Positions 1 through 8,818 of a stretch of 64,000 bases of DNA are shown here, piece by piece. A program made the translations under genes and the position numbers. The stretch lies in NCBI GenBank assembly GCA_020630715.1, contig JAHDIQ010000004.1:136522-200521 (forward strand), read 5' to 3'. The stretch is from Nonlabens sp. (lineage in GTDB: Bacteria; Bacteroidota; Bacteroidia; Flavobacteriales; Flavobacteriaceae). A model generated the notes under the pieces. The model was not told the origin of the DNA and made no database searches. It saw only the letters and a list, made by a program, of their open reading frames with translations. Position 1 is the first letter of the stretch; every line of letters begins with the position of its first letter.

Positions 1-168
1 GCCATAAGCTGGCAAGAAAAGTTTAAATTGGATGTGTGGTATGTAGATCATCAATCGTTCCTATTGGATATAAAGATTATTTTTAAGACTATAAAAAAGG
101 TGTTTATCTCAGAAGGTATTTCTAGTGAAGGCAGCGCAACTACCGTTAGATTTAAAGGTGATATATAA
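1..168 (+). CDS. C-terminal fragment of a bacterial sugar transferase (undecaprenyl-phosphate phosphoglycosyl transferase family), 5'-truncated by window
   Basis: Frame 1 open from base 1 to TAA at 166-168; peptide ...SWQEKFKLDVWYVDHQSFLLDIKIIFKTIKKVF... resembles the C-terminus of WcaJ/PglC-type transferases; overlaps next ATG. Confidence 0.75.
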   Translation, partial: AISWQEKFKLDVWYVDHQSFLLDIKIIFKTIKKVFISEGISSEGSATTVRFKGDI

Positions 169-767
169 TGAGCAAACTAATTATTTATGGCACAGGAGGA
201 CAGGCTAAAGTCATATTAGACGCAGCTTTAAAATCACGAATCGAGATCTTTGGATTTGTAGATAACCTGACTGATAGTAGTTTATTTAAAGATTATCCAG
301 TCTTTAAGAATGCGCAAAATGGGCATAGACACATTATAGCAATAGGAAATAATAAAATTAGAAAAAAAATAGTGGAGCAATGTAATTCACTTACTCAATT
401 TTCTCAAGTAATAATACATCCTACAGCCACTGTTAATTCAATTAAATCTATAGGTGATGGAACAGTAGTATTGAGCAATGCTATAATTAATCCAGACGCA
501 GTTATAGGGTCTCATTGTATTATCAACACGGCAGCTGTCATTGAGCATGATTGTATGATAAAAGATTATGTCCATATATCTCCAGGAGCAGTACTATCTG
601 GTAATGTAACCATAGGAACAGGTACCCATATAGGAAGCGGTGCCGTTGTAATTCCTGGAATAAAAATAGGAGCATGGTGCACTATAGGAGCTGGCACAGT
701 GGTTATAAAAGATATCCCTGACGGTAGTACTGTAGTAGGTAATCCAGGACGACTACTAACTAAGTAA
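168..767 (+). CDS. PglD/NeuD-like sugar O/N-acetyltransferase (left-handed beta-helix hexapeptide)
   Basis: N-terminal IIYGTGGQAKVILDA and hexapeptide repeats IGDGTVVLSNAIINPDAVIG...VVGNPGRLL. Confidence 0.88.
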   Translation: MSKLIIYGTGGQAKVILDAALKSRIEIFGFVDNLTDSSLFKDYPVFKNAQNGHRHIIAIGNNKIRKKIVEQCNSLTQFSQVIIHPTATVNSIKSIGDGTVVLSNAIINPDAVIGSHCIINTAAVIEHDCMIKDYVHISPGAVLSGNVTIGTGTHIGSGAVVIPGIKIGAWCTIGAGTVVIKDIPDGSTVVGNPGRLLTK

Positions 768-1312
768 TGAACGCTTCTTTAAACTTTATATGCGCTTTAT
801 TATTGTGCTTGTTAGGCATACCGATCATTTTGATAGCCGTTATACTATCAGCCTTTTCAACACAGTCTTATGGAATATTCACTCAAAAAAGGATAGGTCA
901 ACACGGTACACCTTTTACTATTTATAAACTCCAGACCATGCAAGGAGGAAAAGTTACTAGAATAGGAGCGTTTTTACGTAGAACCAAAATGGATGAAATA
1001 CCTCAATTACTCAACATTATAAAAGGTAATATGGTATTTGTAGGACCACGACCAGACGTCCCAGGTTATTACGATTCGCTTTCCGGCGATGATAGAAAAG
1101 TATTAGAGTTAAAACCAGGACTTACTAGTCTAGCAGCTATTAAATATCGTAATGAAGAGCAACTGCTAGCTCAAAAAGAAGATCCTTTAGTTTATAATGA
1201 CAACATCATTTTTCCCGATAAAGTGAGAATGAACCTCGACTATTTAAATAAGAGAAGCTTTTGGTACGATTTCAAAATCATAATCCTTACGTTAAAATCT
1301 TTATTCAACTAA
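767..1312 (+). CDS. Bacterial sugar transferase (PglC-like phosphoglycosyl transferase)
   Basis: TQKRIGQHGTPFTIYKLQTM...RTKMDEIPQLLNIIKGNMVFVGPRPDVPGY motif; ATGA overlap with upstream gene. Confidence 0.92.
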   Translation: MNASLNFICALLLCLLGIPIILIAVILSAFSTQSYGIFTQKRIGQHGTPFTIYKLQTMQGGKVTRIGAFLRRTKMDEIPQLLNIIKGNMVFVGPRPDVPGYYDSLSGDDRKVLELKPGLTSLAAIKYRNEEQLLAQKEDPLVYNDNIIFPDKVRMNLDYLNKRSFWYDFKIIILTLKSLFN

Positions 1313-1314
1313 CC

Positions 1315-1322
1315 TATCTTTG
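1315..1322 (+). promoter_or_regulatory. Bacteroidetes -7 element TAnnTTTG (TATCTTTG)
   Basis: Consensus match upstream of aminotransferase. Confidence 0.55.
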
Positions 1323-1340
1323 TAACCTTAATATTCCTTT

Positions 1341-2477
1341 ATGTCGCAAGATAAAATATGGCTATCTTCTCCACACATGGGTGGTGCAGAGCGTGACTTT
1401 GTAAAACAAGCATTTGATACAAACTGGGTAGCACCTTTAGGACCTAATGTAAACGGTTTCGAAAAAGATTTAGAAGATTATCAAGGCGAGAATGTACATG
1501 TAGCAGCATTGTCTAGCGGTACAGCAGCTATACATCTTGCACTCGTGCAGGCTGGTGTGACAGCTGGTGATGAGGTTATTTGTCAAAGCTTTACCTTTTG
1601 TGGTACTACAAACCCAGTATTATATCTAGGTGCCACACCAGTGATGGTAGACAGTGAGCCAGATACGTGGAATATGTGTCCACAAGCTTTGAAAAACGCC
1701 ATAGAAGATCGTATCGCTAAAGGCAAAAAGCCTAAGGCTATTCTAGCAGTACATCTGTATGGAATGCCCTATAAGGTTGATGAGATTCACGCTTTCGCGA
1801 AAGCGTACTCCATACCAGTCATAGAAGATAGTGCAGAGGCTTTAGGAAGTAGCTTTAAAGGACGTAAATGTGGAACTTTTGGTGACTACGGAATCTTAAG
1901 TTTTAATGGGAATAAGATTATTACGACCAGCGGTGGTGGTGCCATGGTATGCCCTACAAAAGAAGTAAAAGAGAAAACCGTTTTTCTAGCAACTCAAGCA
2001 CGTGACAACGCACCGCATTATCAACATAGTGAAATAGGATATAATTATAGGCTGAGTAATATTTCTGCTGGAATAGGCCGTGGACAAATGCAAGTTCTAG
2101 ATAAGCATATCGATTTACGCAGGGCGATGCATGATTTTTATGTTGATATTTTTAAAGACGTTTCAGGTATTACTGTTTTTTCAGAGCCTAATGAAGAGTA
2201 TTATAGTAATCATTGGTTAAGTGCCATCCTTGTTGACCCAGAAAAAACAAACGGTATCACTAGAGAAGATTTGAGACTTGCCTTTGAAAAGGAAAATATT
2301 GAATCTAGACCATTGTGGAAACCTATGCACATGCAACCGCTTTATAAGAACTATCCATTCTATGGAACAGGTGTTTGTGAAAAGCTTTTTAAAAACGGTT
2401 TATGCTTACCATCAGGTTCAAATCTAACAGAATCAGATAGAAAACGCATTGAATTAGTCGTTAAGAAAACTTTTTGA
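1341..2477 (+). CDS. DegT/DnrJ/EryC1/StrS family aminotransferase (PglE-like)
   Basis: SSGTAAIHLAL, EDSAEALGSSFKGRKCGTFGDYGILSFNGNKIITTSGGG PLP-Lys motif. Confidence 0.93.
   Translation: MSQDKIWLSSPHMGGAERDFVKQAFDTNWVAPLGPNVNGFEKDLEDYQGENVHVAALSSGTAAIHLALVQAGVTAGDEVICQSFTFCGTTNPVLYLGATPVMVDSEPDTWNMCPQALKNAIEDRIAKGKKPKAILAVHLYGMPYKVDEIHAFAKAYSIPVIEDSAEALGSSFKGRKCGTFGDYGILSFNGNKIITTSGGGAMVCPTKEVKEKTVFLATQARDNAPHYQHSEIGYNYRLSNISAGIGRGQMQVLDKHIDLRRAMHDFYVDIFKDVSGITVFSEPNEEYYSNHWLSAILVDPEKTNGITREDLRLAFEKENIESRPLWKPMHMQPLYKNYPFYGTGVCEKLFKNGLCLPSGSNLTESDRKRIELVVKKTF
1790..1805. repeat. CGCTTTCGCGAAAGCG iterated palindrome (in CDS, AFAKA frame)
   Basis: Exact 16-bp palindrome. Confidence 0.97.
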
Positions 2478-2512
2478 TTAGTTGAGTTATCTTTATACCA
2501 AATATTTAAACC

Positions 2513-5272
2513 ATGAAAAACATTTACGTATTAGCCTTACTTTTAATAGGTTGTAATATAAACGCGCAGTCTTTTAGAACTGTAACTTTGTCTGGAAATG
2601 CAACTGATTTTACCGCACAAGAAAGTTACAACGCACTAGAAAATAATGCCATAACTTATGGTGTAGCTTACGATGAGAATAATATCTACTTAAGTGTTAT
2701 TAATACTACAGGAACCTATGGCCAGTCTGATAGTTTTAACATATTCATAGATACTGATCCTGATGGTGATGTATCAGGAAGTAATATCGGGTCTGAGTTT
2801 GCTAACGTGACGCCTTCTTTACCATTTAATGCAGATTATGGAATCCGTGTGGAAGAAAATTACAATGAAAGACGTTCTTGGAACGGAGCGGACTGGAGTA
2901 GTGTAGTTCAAAATTTCACTTCTCAGGTAGGAAATAATCATAGGCAGTTTGTATTATCAAAAGCAGACATAGGAAATCCAGAGATGATACGTTTTACCAT
3001 GTGGATGGGTTACAACGGTGGAACATTTGCAGAGGTCCCAGCAGATCGTACACCTAATAACGATAACAATCCAGTTTTTATAGAGTACTTTGGTTCAGTA
3101 GATATTAATAGAGCCGGTTCTAATCCTTCAAAAGTGGTAAATACAAATGGAATTTATGCAAGCTATACATCTAGCACTACAATACCTTCTGGTACTTATT
3201 CTAGACTAGAGGTAGATGGGTTTCCCACAGTCGCTGGTGATATTACGATTGCAGCCGGTGGAACATTATCCATAACAGGAATTACGATTTTAAACTTAGG
3301 ATCAAACAATTTAACTTTTAACGATTGGGCAGGAATGGCAGTAGATGTAGGTCCTCCAGGAACTGTAAATGGAACAGGTCAGGTTACCTTTAGCAATGGT
3401 TGTATGTCTCGTACGAATAACAACTCTAGCAATGTAGCTTTAACTATAAATCCAGAAATTGTTGTAAATGGTCAATTTTATGCATTAGGACCGCAAGTAC
3501 GAAATGCAATAACTTTTAATTCAAACGCATTTAATCACGCGCCATTGAGATATTCTCAAGGATCTGTACTTACCTATCGTAGTAATTTAATGACTACTAC
3601 AGGTCCAGAATGGGGAACAGGATCAATTGTAGCACTTAATGGTGTGCCAGATAATGTGATCGTAGATCAGCCTTCTTTACAATTTGATACTGATAAAAAC
3701 CTATTCGGTTACCTGCAAATAGATAGTGGTAACTTAAACCTTAATGGATTTGATTTAATATTGAAATCAGACACATCACGCAGTGCGGTAATTGGACCTA
3801 TTAATACCACTGCTGGTGCATCCTTAACTGGAAATACCGTCGTAGCTAGAAAGTATATTCCTAGAAGAGCAGATTTTAATCCAGCCTTTAGATTTTTAGC
3901 AAGTCCTGTAAACGGTCAAACCATTTATGAATCTATTCAAGCTAATGGCTCTACACCTATTTTAGGTGGAACACAAGTAACAGGTGGATCCAGCACAGAC
4001 GGATTTGATCAGTCTTCTACAAATAACCCTAGTATGTTTAACTATAACAATACTAATCAAGCATGGGAAGCTGTAGCAAATACTAATGCTACTCCATTTG
4101 AAATAGGTGTTCCATATAGAACGTTTATTAGAGGTGATAGAGGTGTGAGTCTTACCATGCCTAATCAACCGGCAACAGTAACCACCTTAACTGCAACGGG
4201 AAGTATTGTTCAAGGTGATGTGACCTACAATTCTAGTTCTACGGTAAATGCATTGAGCAATCAAGCAAGTGGTTTTAATATGATTGCAAATCCATATCCG
4301 TCTTATACAGATATGTCTTTAGTAATGGATCAAAGTACAGATGTGAACCCTAATTTTTACTACATGTGGGATCCTACCGTAAACACTCGTGGTGCCTATG
4401 TAACCGTGTCGTTAAGTACCACAAACACTATGATCAATGGAAGTAACAATATAATGACTAGTGATGCAGATCAATTTTTAGAACCATGGCAATCTTGTTT
4501 TATTGTGAATGACGCAAGTGCCAGTAATGTAAGTGTGCTTTTTACAGAGAATACAAAGACTACAGAAACAACAGCGACAAATGTATTTAATACACCAGCT
4601 ACTATTAATAGAGTAGGTCTTTCTTTAATTAGTGATACAGATACGGTTTTAGATGGAGTATTAGTAGATTATGACCCTACTTTTTCAAATGCTATCGATG
4701 CGATGGATGCCTTAAAGTTTAGTAACCTAGATGAAAATATAGGTGCTCAAGTAAATGGTAATTCCTACAGCATTTTACGCAATGAGATGCCAGTAGATGG
4801 TGAAATACTTCAGCTGAATCTAGGGAATTATAGAAATACCAATTATAAGATTAGTATGCAATTAGATGGCCTTTCTGCCTATGATATTACCTTAGTTGAT
4901 AATTATTTGAACACACAACATGATCTAAATACAGGTGATTATAGTTTCTCAATAGATTCAGCTATTGCAGCCTCTACCGCTTCAGATCGTTTCTACATCA
5001 TATTTGGTAATGTTACTTTAGGTAGTGATGATGCCGCTTTCGCGAAAGCGATATCCCTTTACCCTAATCCAGTAGACAACGGCCTTTTATTTGTAAGAAA
5101 CACTACAGGAAGGGAGCTTACCGCAACTATTTATAATATGATGGGACAAGTAATATTAAGCAAATCGGTAGTAAACGGTTTCATTGATATGAGTTCATTA
5201 CATACAGGAGCTTATATTGTTAGGCTATCAAATGATAAAAATAGCATCAGTAAACAAATCATGGTGAACTGA
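2513..5272 (+). CDS. T9SS-secreted protein with type A C-terminal sorting domain
   Basis: Signal peptide MKNIYVLALLLIGCNINAQ; C-terminal SLYPNPVDNGLLFV...GAYIVRLSNDKNSISKQIMVN typical T9SS CTD. Confidence 0.88.
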   Translation: MKNIYVLALLLIGCNINAQSFRTVTLSGNATDFTAQESYNALENNAITYGVAYDENNIYLSVINTTGTYGQSDSFNIFIDTDPDGDVSGSNIGSEFANVTPSLPFNADYGIRVEENYNERRSWNGADWSSVVQNFTSQVGNNHRQFVLSKADIGNPEMIRFTMWMGYNGGTFAEVPADRTPNNDNNPVFIEYFGSVDINRAGSNPSKVVNTNGIYASYTSSTTIPSGTYSRLEVDGFPTVAGDITIAAGGTLSITGITILNLGSNNLTFNDWAGMAVDVGPPGTVNGTGQVTFSNGCMSRTNNNSSNVALTINPEIVVNGQFYALGPQVRNAITFNSNAFNHAPLRYSQGSVLTYRSNLMTTTGPEWGTGSIVALNGVPDNVIVDQPSLQFDTDKNLFGYLQIDSGNLNLNGFDLILKSDTSRSAVIGPINTTAGASLTGNTVVARKYIPRRADFNPAFRFLASPVNGQTIYESIQANGSTPILGGTQVTGGSSTDGFDQSSTNNPSMFNYNNTNQAWEAVANTNATPFEIGVPYRTFIRGDRGVSLTMPNQPATVTTLTATGSIVQGDVTYNSSSTVNALSNQASGFNMIANPYPSYTDMSLVMDQSTDVNPNFYYMWDPTVNTRGAYVTVSLSTTNTMINGSNNIMTSDADQFLEPWQSCFIVNDASASNVSVLFTENTKTTETTATNVFNTPATINRVGLSLISDTDTVLDGVLVDYDPTFSNAIDAMDALKFSNLDENIGAQVNGNSYSILRNEMPVDGEILQLNLGNYRNTNYKISMQLDGLSAYDITLVDNYLNTQHDLNTGDYSFSIDSAIAASTASDRFYIIFGNVTLGSDDAAFAKAISLYPNPVDNGLLFVRNTTGRELTATIYNMMGQVILSKSVVNGFIDMSSLHTGAYIVRLSNDKNSISKQIMVN
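5035..5050. repeat. CGCTTTCGCGAAAGCG iterated palindrome (in CDS, AFAKA frame)
   Basis: Exact 16-bp palindrome just before T9SS CTD. Confidence 0.97.
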
Positions 5273-5295
5273 TCACTTTATATTTGAAACAAGAT

Positions 5296-5337
5296 AAAAA
5301 GCTACTATTACCGATAAAGGTTCTAGTAGCTTTTTTT
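5296..5337 (+). terminator. Rho-independent-type hairpin
   Basis: AAAAAGCTACTA...TAGTAGCTTTTTTT. Confidence 0.8.
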
Positions 5338-5387
5338 ATTTAATACTTACTTAAAGTTAGGTGTCATATTCATGCATAAAAAACCAC

Positions 5388-5395
5388 TATTTTTG
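5388..5395 (+). promoter_or_regulatory. Bacteroidetes -7 element (TATTTTTG)
   Basis: Consensus match upstream of the second T9SS cargo gene. Confidence 0.55.
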
Positions 5396-5413
5396 TAATC
5401 TAATTTTTATAAG

Positions 5414-8400
5414 ATGAGACAATTATTACTCTTAGCAGCTTTTTGTGCAGCTGTATTCTCAAATGCGCAAACTACGATATATACCCAAGATTTTGAAACC
5501 GCAGATGCTGGTTACACGGCCTCTGCTACAGAAGGTTCCGGTTTTACAGACGTTTTTAATCGTTCTAATCCTAATGTAGGAGGAAATTCTACTTTTATTT
5601 GGTCTGTTGAGGATACAAATGTAACTCCTGCTACGTTAACTTTAGACAACATTGATGTTACTGGATATTCCTCTTTTACGTTTTCATTAGATTTATTAGC
5701 ACATCATTACAATGATTGGGATTCTACTGATGAAATGATTGTAACCTATAGCTTAGACAGTGGCGCACCACAAAACCTACTTGCTGTTCAGCATGTGGTT
5801 GGCAGTGGAGACGCAAGTAACGGTCCAGCAGCACTAGATACTGATTTTGATGGCGATGGTGAGTGTGGTCCAGCAACACTTCTACCTTCGATTTCAACAG
5901 GTACTCAACATGGTTGTACCGTTTCAGATAATCAATTTGCTAATTTTGAGTCTGCGTTGATAACGCTTAATAATAATTCAGTCTTATCAATCGTAATCAC
6001 ATTCAATAATTTAACCGCAACAGATGAAGGTTTGTATTTGGATAATATTGAAGTCGTTGCTAATTCTGGCGCGTTTAACCCAGCACCAGTAATCTCAAAT
6101 ATAACCGCAACTCCTAGTGCGCCATCTTCTACAGATGCTGTTGTTATCAATGCAGATATTACTGATGCAGATGGTATTGCTAGCGCGACACTTAACTGGG
6201 GAACGACATCGGGTTCTTTAACTAATTCGTTGCCTATCAATCCAACTACAGGTGATACTTTTGAAGCTACTATTCCTGCTCAACCAAATGGAACTCAAGT
6301 TTTTTACAATATTGTTGCTGTGGATAGTAATCCTGCTCCTGAAACTACTACAACAATTGAACAATCATATGCTGTCCTTGATCCAGAACCACAAGGTTTT
6401 GGTATTCCAGCAGTAGATACACGTTATACCGTTGATTTCAATAATCCAGTGCCTAATGTGAATAATGGAAGTTTTAATGGTTCTGGTTTAGCACAATTAC
6501 CAGCAACTGGACAGCTAGATTCCAACACATTTGCGTTTGATGGATTTAGTGACGGTGATATAGATTTTGATGAGGACAACACCACTGGCGATTACGCTCG
6601 TGGAACTTCAATGGGTGGTGTTTCGACCGCAGGTATTTATGCTTTTGACTTTGGTGGTGGTAACACTGGCTTAGGAATACAGCCTACAGGAAGCGAATTC
6701 ACACCGGGAACGATATTTTTTAAGGTAAGAAATGAGACAGGTGCTCCTATAACAACTTTAAATGTCGCTTATGAAGCTTATTTTTTAAATAACGAAAATA
6801 GATCTAATGATTTAGAACTAGGACATGGTGTAGATAAAGCTAATATTACCTTTATTCCAGAAACTAACATAGAGTCAGGTTTAAACCAGGACACAGTAGA
6901 AGAATGGCAACGTAATTTAGTCACAGCTCAAATCACAGGACTTACAATAGCTGCGGGCGATACTTATTTAATCGCTTGGAGTACAAATGATAGTGGTAGT
7001 AATTCTTCTGATGAAATAGCATTAGATAATATCCAGATTATTGCAAACCCGACAACAGAAAGTCCACGTTTATTAGGTAATGTGAATTCTATTACGACTA
7101 CCGGTGGTAATCTTATACTCAACAGTCGTGTTGAAGTTGCAGAGTTTGTGTCTCTACTAGGTGGTGACATCACTACTAATGATAATCTAGTTTTTACTAG
7201 TACTGATGGTACTAGTGCAGTATTAAATGAGGTAACAGGCGGAACAATCACAGGAAACGTAGAAGTAGAGCAATTCTATCCAGCAAAACGAGCGTTTAGA
7301 TTTGTATCTGTACCTGTAGATATGACAAATACGGTGTATCAAGATTGGCAAAATGGTGGTGTAAATACACCGGGAATAGGAACGCATATTACAGGAGGAA
7401 TGATGAGTGACGGTTTTGATCAATCTACCTCTAATAATCCATCTATATTTGCTTTTGAAAATTCGGCATCTCAATCTTGGGTCGCTATAGAATCTAGTAA
7501 CGGTGATAATACAAACGCAACATCTCTAGATGCTGGTACTCCTACTAGAATTTTAATTCGTGGTGATCGTAGCGTTAGCCTAACTACTGCAAACGCTCCT
7601 GCTACAGATACTAAATTAATAACAACAGGAACGATCCATACTGGTCTAGACACACAAACTTTCGAAACAAACTTATCAGATGGTGAATTTGTATTTGTAG
7701 GAAATCCATATCAGTCTAAGGTTGATGCTTCTGATGTTTTAAATGCAACTTTAACACAGGATATTAATCCTCAATTTATGTATGTATGGAATCCTCAAGC
7801 AGGAACACGTGGAGCATATCGTACCTATGATTTTACTGCCACAACAAATCCCGTAACTCCAGCAGATCCTGAAGTAGATGGTAATATCCAGCCAGGACAG
7901 GCGGTATTCTTTACCGTTTTAGATGATGGTAACGCACCATTTGCTCCGCAAGTAACTTTTGACGAGTCTGACAAAGTAGGTGGTAGTGAGACAAATGCAA
8001 CGTATAGTACACCTAGCTTAGATGGACAGTTTAATTTGAATTTATATAATTCAAATGATCTTACAGTTGCATTAGATGGAATTGTGACAAAATTTAGTGC
8101 TACTGGAAATGATGCAGTCGATCAAAATGATCTTAAGAAATTAAATAATCCAGATGAAAATATTGCAATTCAAGCCGGTAATGAATCATTAATTCTAGGT
8201 TCTTACAGCATGCCTCAGGAAGGTACTGTAATTCCATTACAGGTTTATGGTTTCTCAACTGGAGATTATACATTCTCTATGAATTATTCTAGTTTAAGCT
8301 CGGTAAACATGTATTTAAAAGATAATTTTACAGGTATCAATCATTTGATTAACAACGGTGGATTGACGGATGTTGTAATCAACTTTGATGATACTAACAG

Positions 8401-8713
8401 TGCAAATATAGCAGTAGACCGTTTTGAATTGATCTTTTCTAATACCACCTTGGGCTTGAATGATGCCGCTTTCGCGAAAGCGTTATCCGTATATCCTAAT
8501 CCTGTTAAAGATGGTCTAATAACCGTAACTGGTATCGACTCAAATACGGTTCAAAATGTGAAATTAATGACTCTATTAGGTCAAATAGTTCAAGAGCCAA
8601 ACTATCGTTTCATCGAAAATGGTAAGCTGTCCATCACATTAAATGAAAATTTAACTACGGGAGTTTATTTATTGAGCATTGATAATCAATCGGTAAGGTT
8701 GATCATTGAATAA
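5414..8713 (+). CDS. T9SS-secreted protein with type A C-terminal sorting domain
   Basis: Signal peptide MRQLLLLAAFCAAVFSNAQ; C-terminal SVYPNPVKDGLITV...TGVYLLSIDNQSVRLIIE; C-terminal half paralogous to the upstream gene product. Confidence 0.88.
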   Translation: MRQLLLLAAFCAAVFSNAQTTIYTQDFETADAGYTASATEGSGFTDVFNRSNPNVGGNSTFIWSVEDTNVTPATLTLDNIDVTGYSSFTFSLDLLAHHYNDWDSTDEMIVTYSLDSGAPQNLLAVQHVVGSGDASNGPAALDTDFDGDGECGPATLLPSISTGTQHGCTVSDNQFANFESALITLNNNSVLSIVITFNNLTATDEGLYLDNIEVVANSGAFNPAPVISNITATPSAPSSTDAVVINADITDADGIASATLNWGTTSGSLTNSLPINPTTGDTFEATIPAQPNGTQVFYNIVAVDSNPAPETTTTIEQSYAVLDPEPQGFGIPAVDTRYTVDFNNPVPNVNNGSFNGSGLAQLPATGQLDSNTFAFDGFSDGDIDFDEDNTTGDYARGTSMGGVSTAGIYAFDFGGGNTGLGIQPTGSEFTPGTIFFKVRNETGAPITTLNVAYEAYFLNNENRSNDLELGHGVDKANITFIPETNIESGLNQDTVEEWQRNLVTAQITGLTIAAGDTYLIAWSTNDSGSNSSDEIALDNIQIIANPTTESPRLLGNVNSITTTGGNLILNSRVEVAEFVSLLGGDITTNDNLVFTSTDGTSAVLNEVTGGTITGNVEVEQFYPAKRAFRFVSVPVDMTNTVYQDWQNGGVNTPGIGTHITGGMMSDGFDQSTSNNPSIFAFENSASQSWVAIESSNGDNTNATSLDAGTPTRILIRGDRSVSLTTANAPATDTKLITTGTIHTGLDTQTFETNLSDGEFVFVGNPYQSKVDASDVLNATLTQDINPQFMYVWNPQAGTRGAYRTYDFTATTNPVTPADPEVDGNIQPGQAVFFTVLDDGNAPFAPQVTFDESDKVGGSETNATYSTPSLDGQFNLNLYNSNDLTVALDGIVTKFSATGNDAVDQNDLKKLNNPDENIAIQAGNESLILGSYSMPQEGTVIPLQVYGFSTGDYTFSMNYSSLSSVNMYLKDNFTGINHLINNGGLTDVVINFDDTNSANIAVDRFELIFSNTTLGLNDAAFAKALSVYPNPVKDGLITVTGIDSNTVQNVKLMTLLGQIVQEPNYRFIENGKLSITLNENLTTGVYLLSIDNQSVRLIIE
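8467..8482. repeat. CGCTTTCGCGAAAGCG iterated palindrome (in CDS, AFAKA frame)
   Basis: Exact 16-bp palindrome just before T9SS CTD. Confidence 0.97.
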
Positions 8714-8818
8714 ATATTAAAATAAATCTTATCTTAATTTTCTTATATTTGAAAAAAGGGGTTCTGCTTTCAAGCTTAACCTCTTTTTTAATCTTAACTT
8801 CAATTAGGATTTTGTAGT

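Noticed and set aside
5932-6240. Antisense ORFs within T9SS cargo genes (3962..4168, 5932..6240, 6964..7251, 7223..7474, 7471..7653)
   Set aside because: No family signals; lie opposite well-supported coding frames, low-complexity composition.
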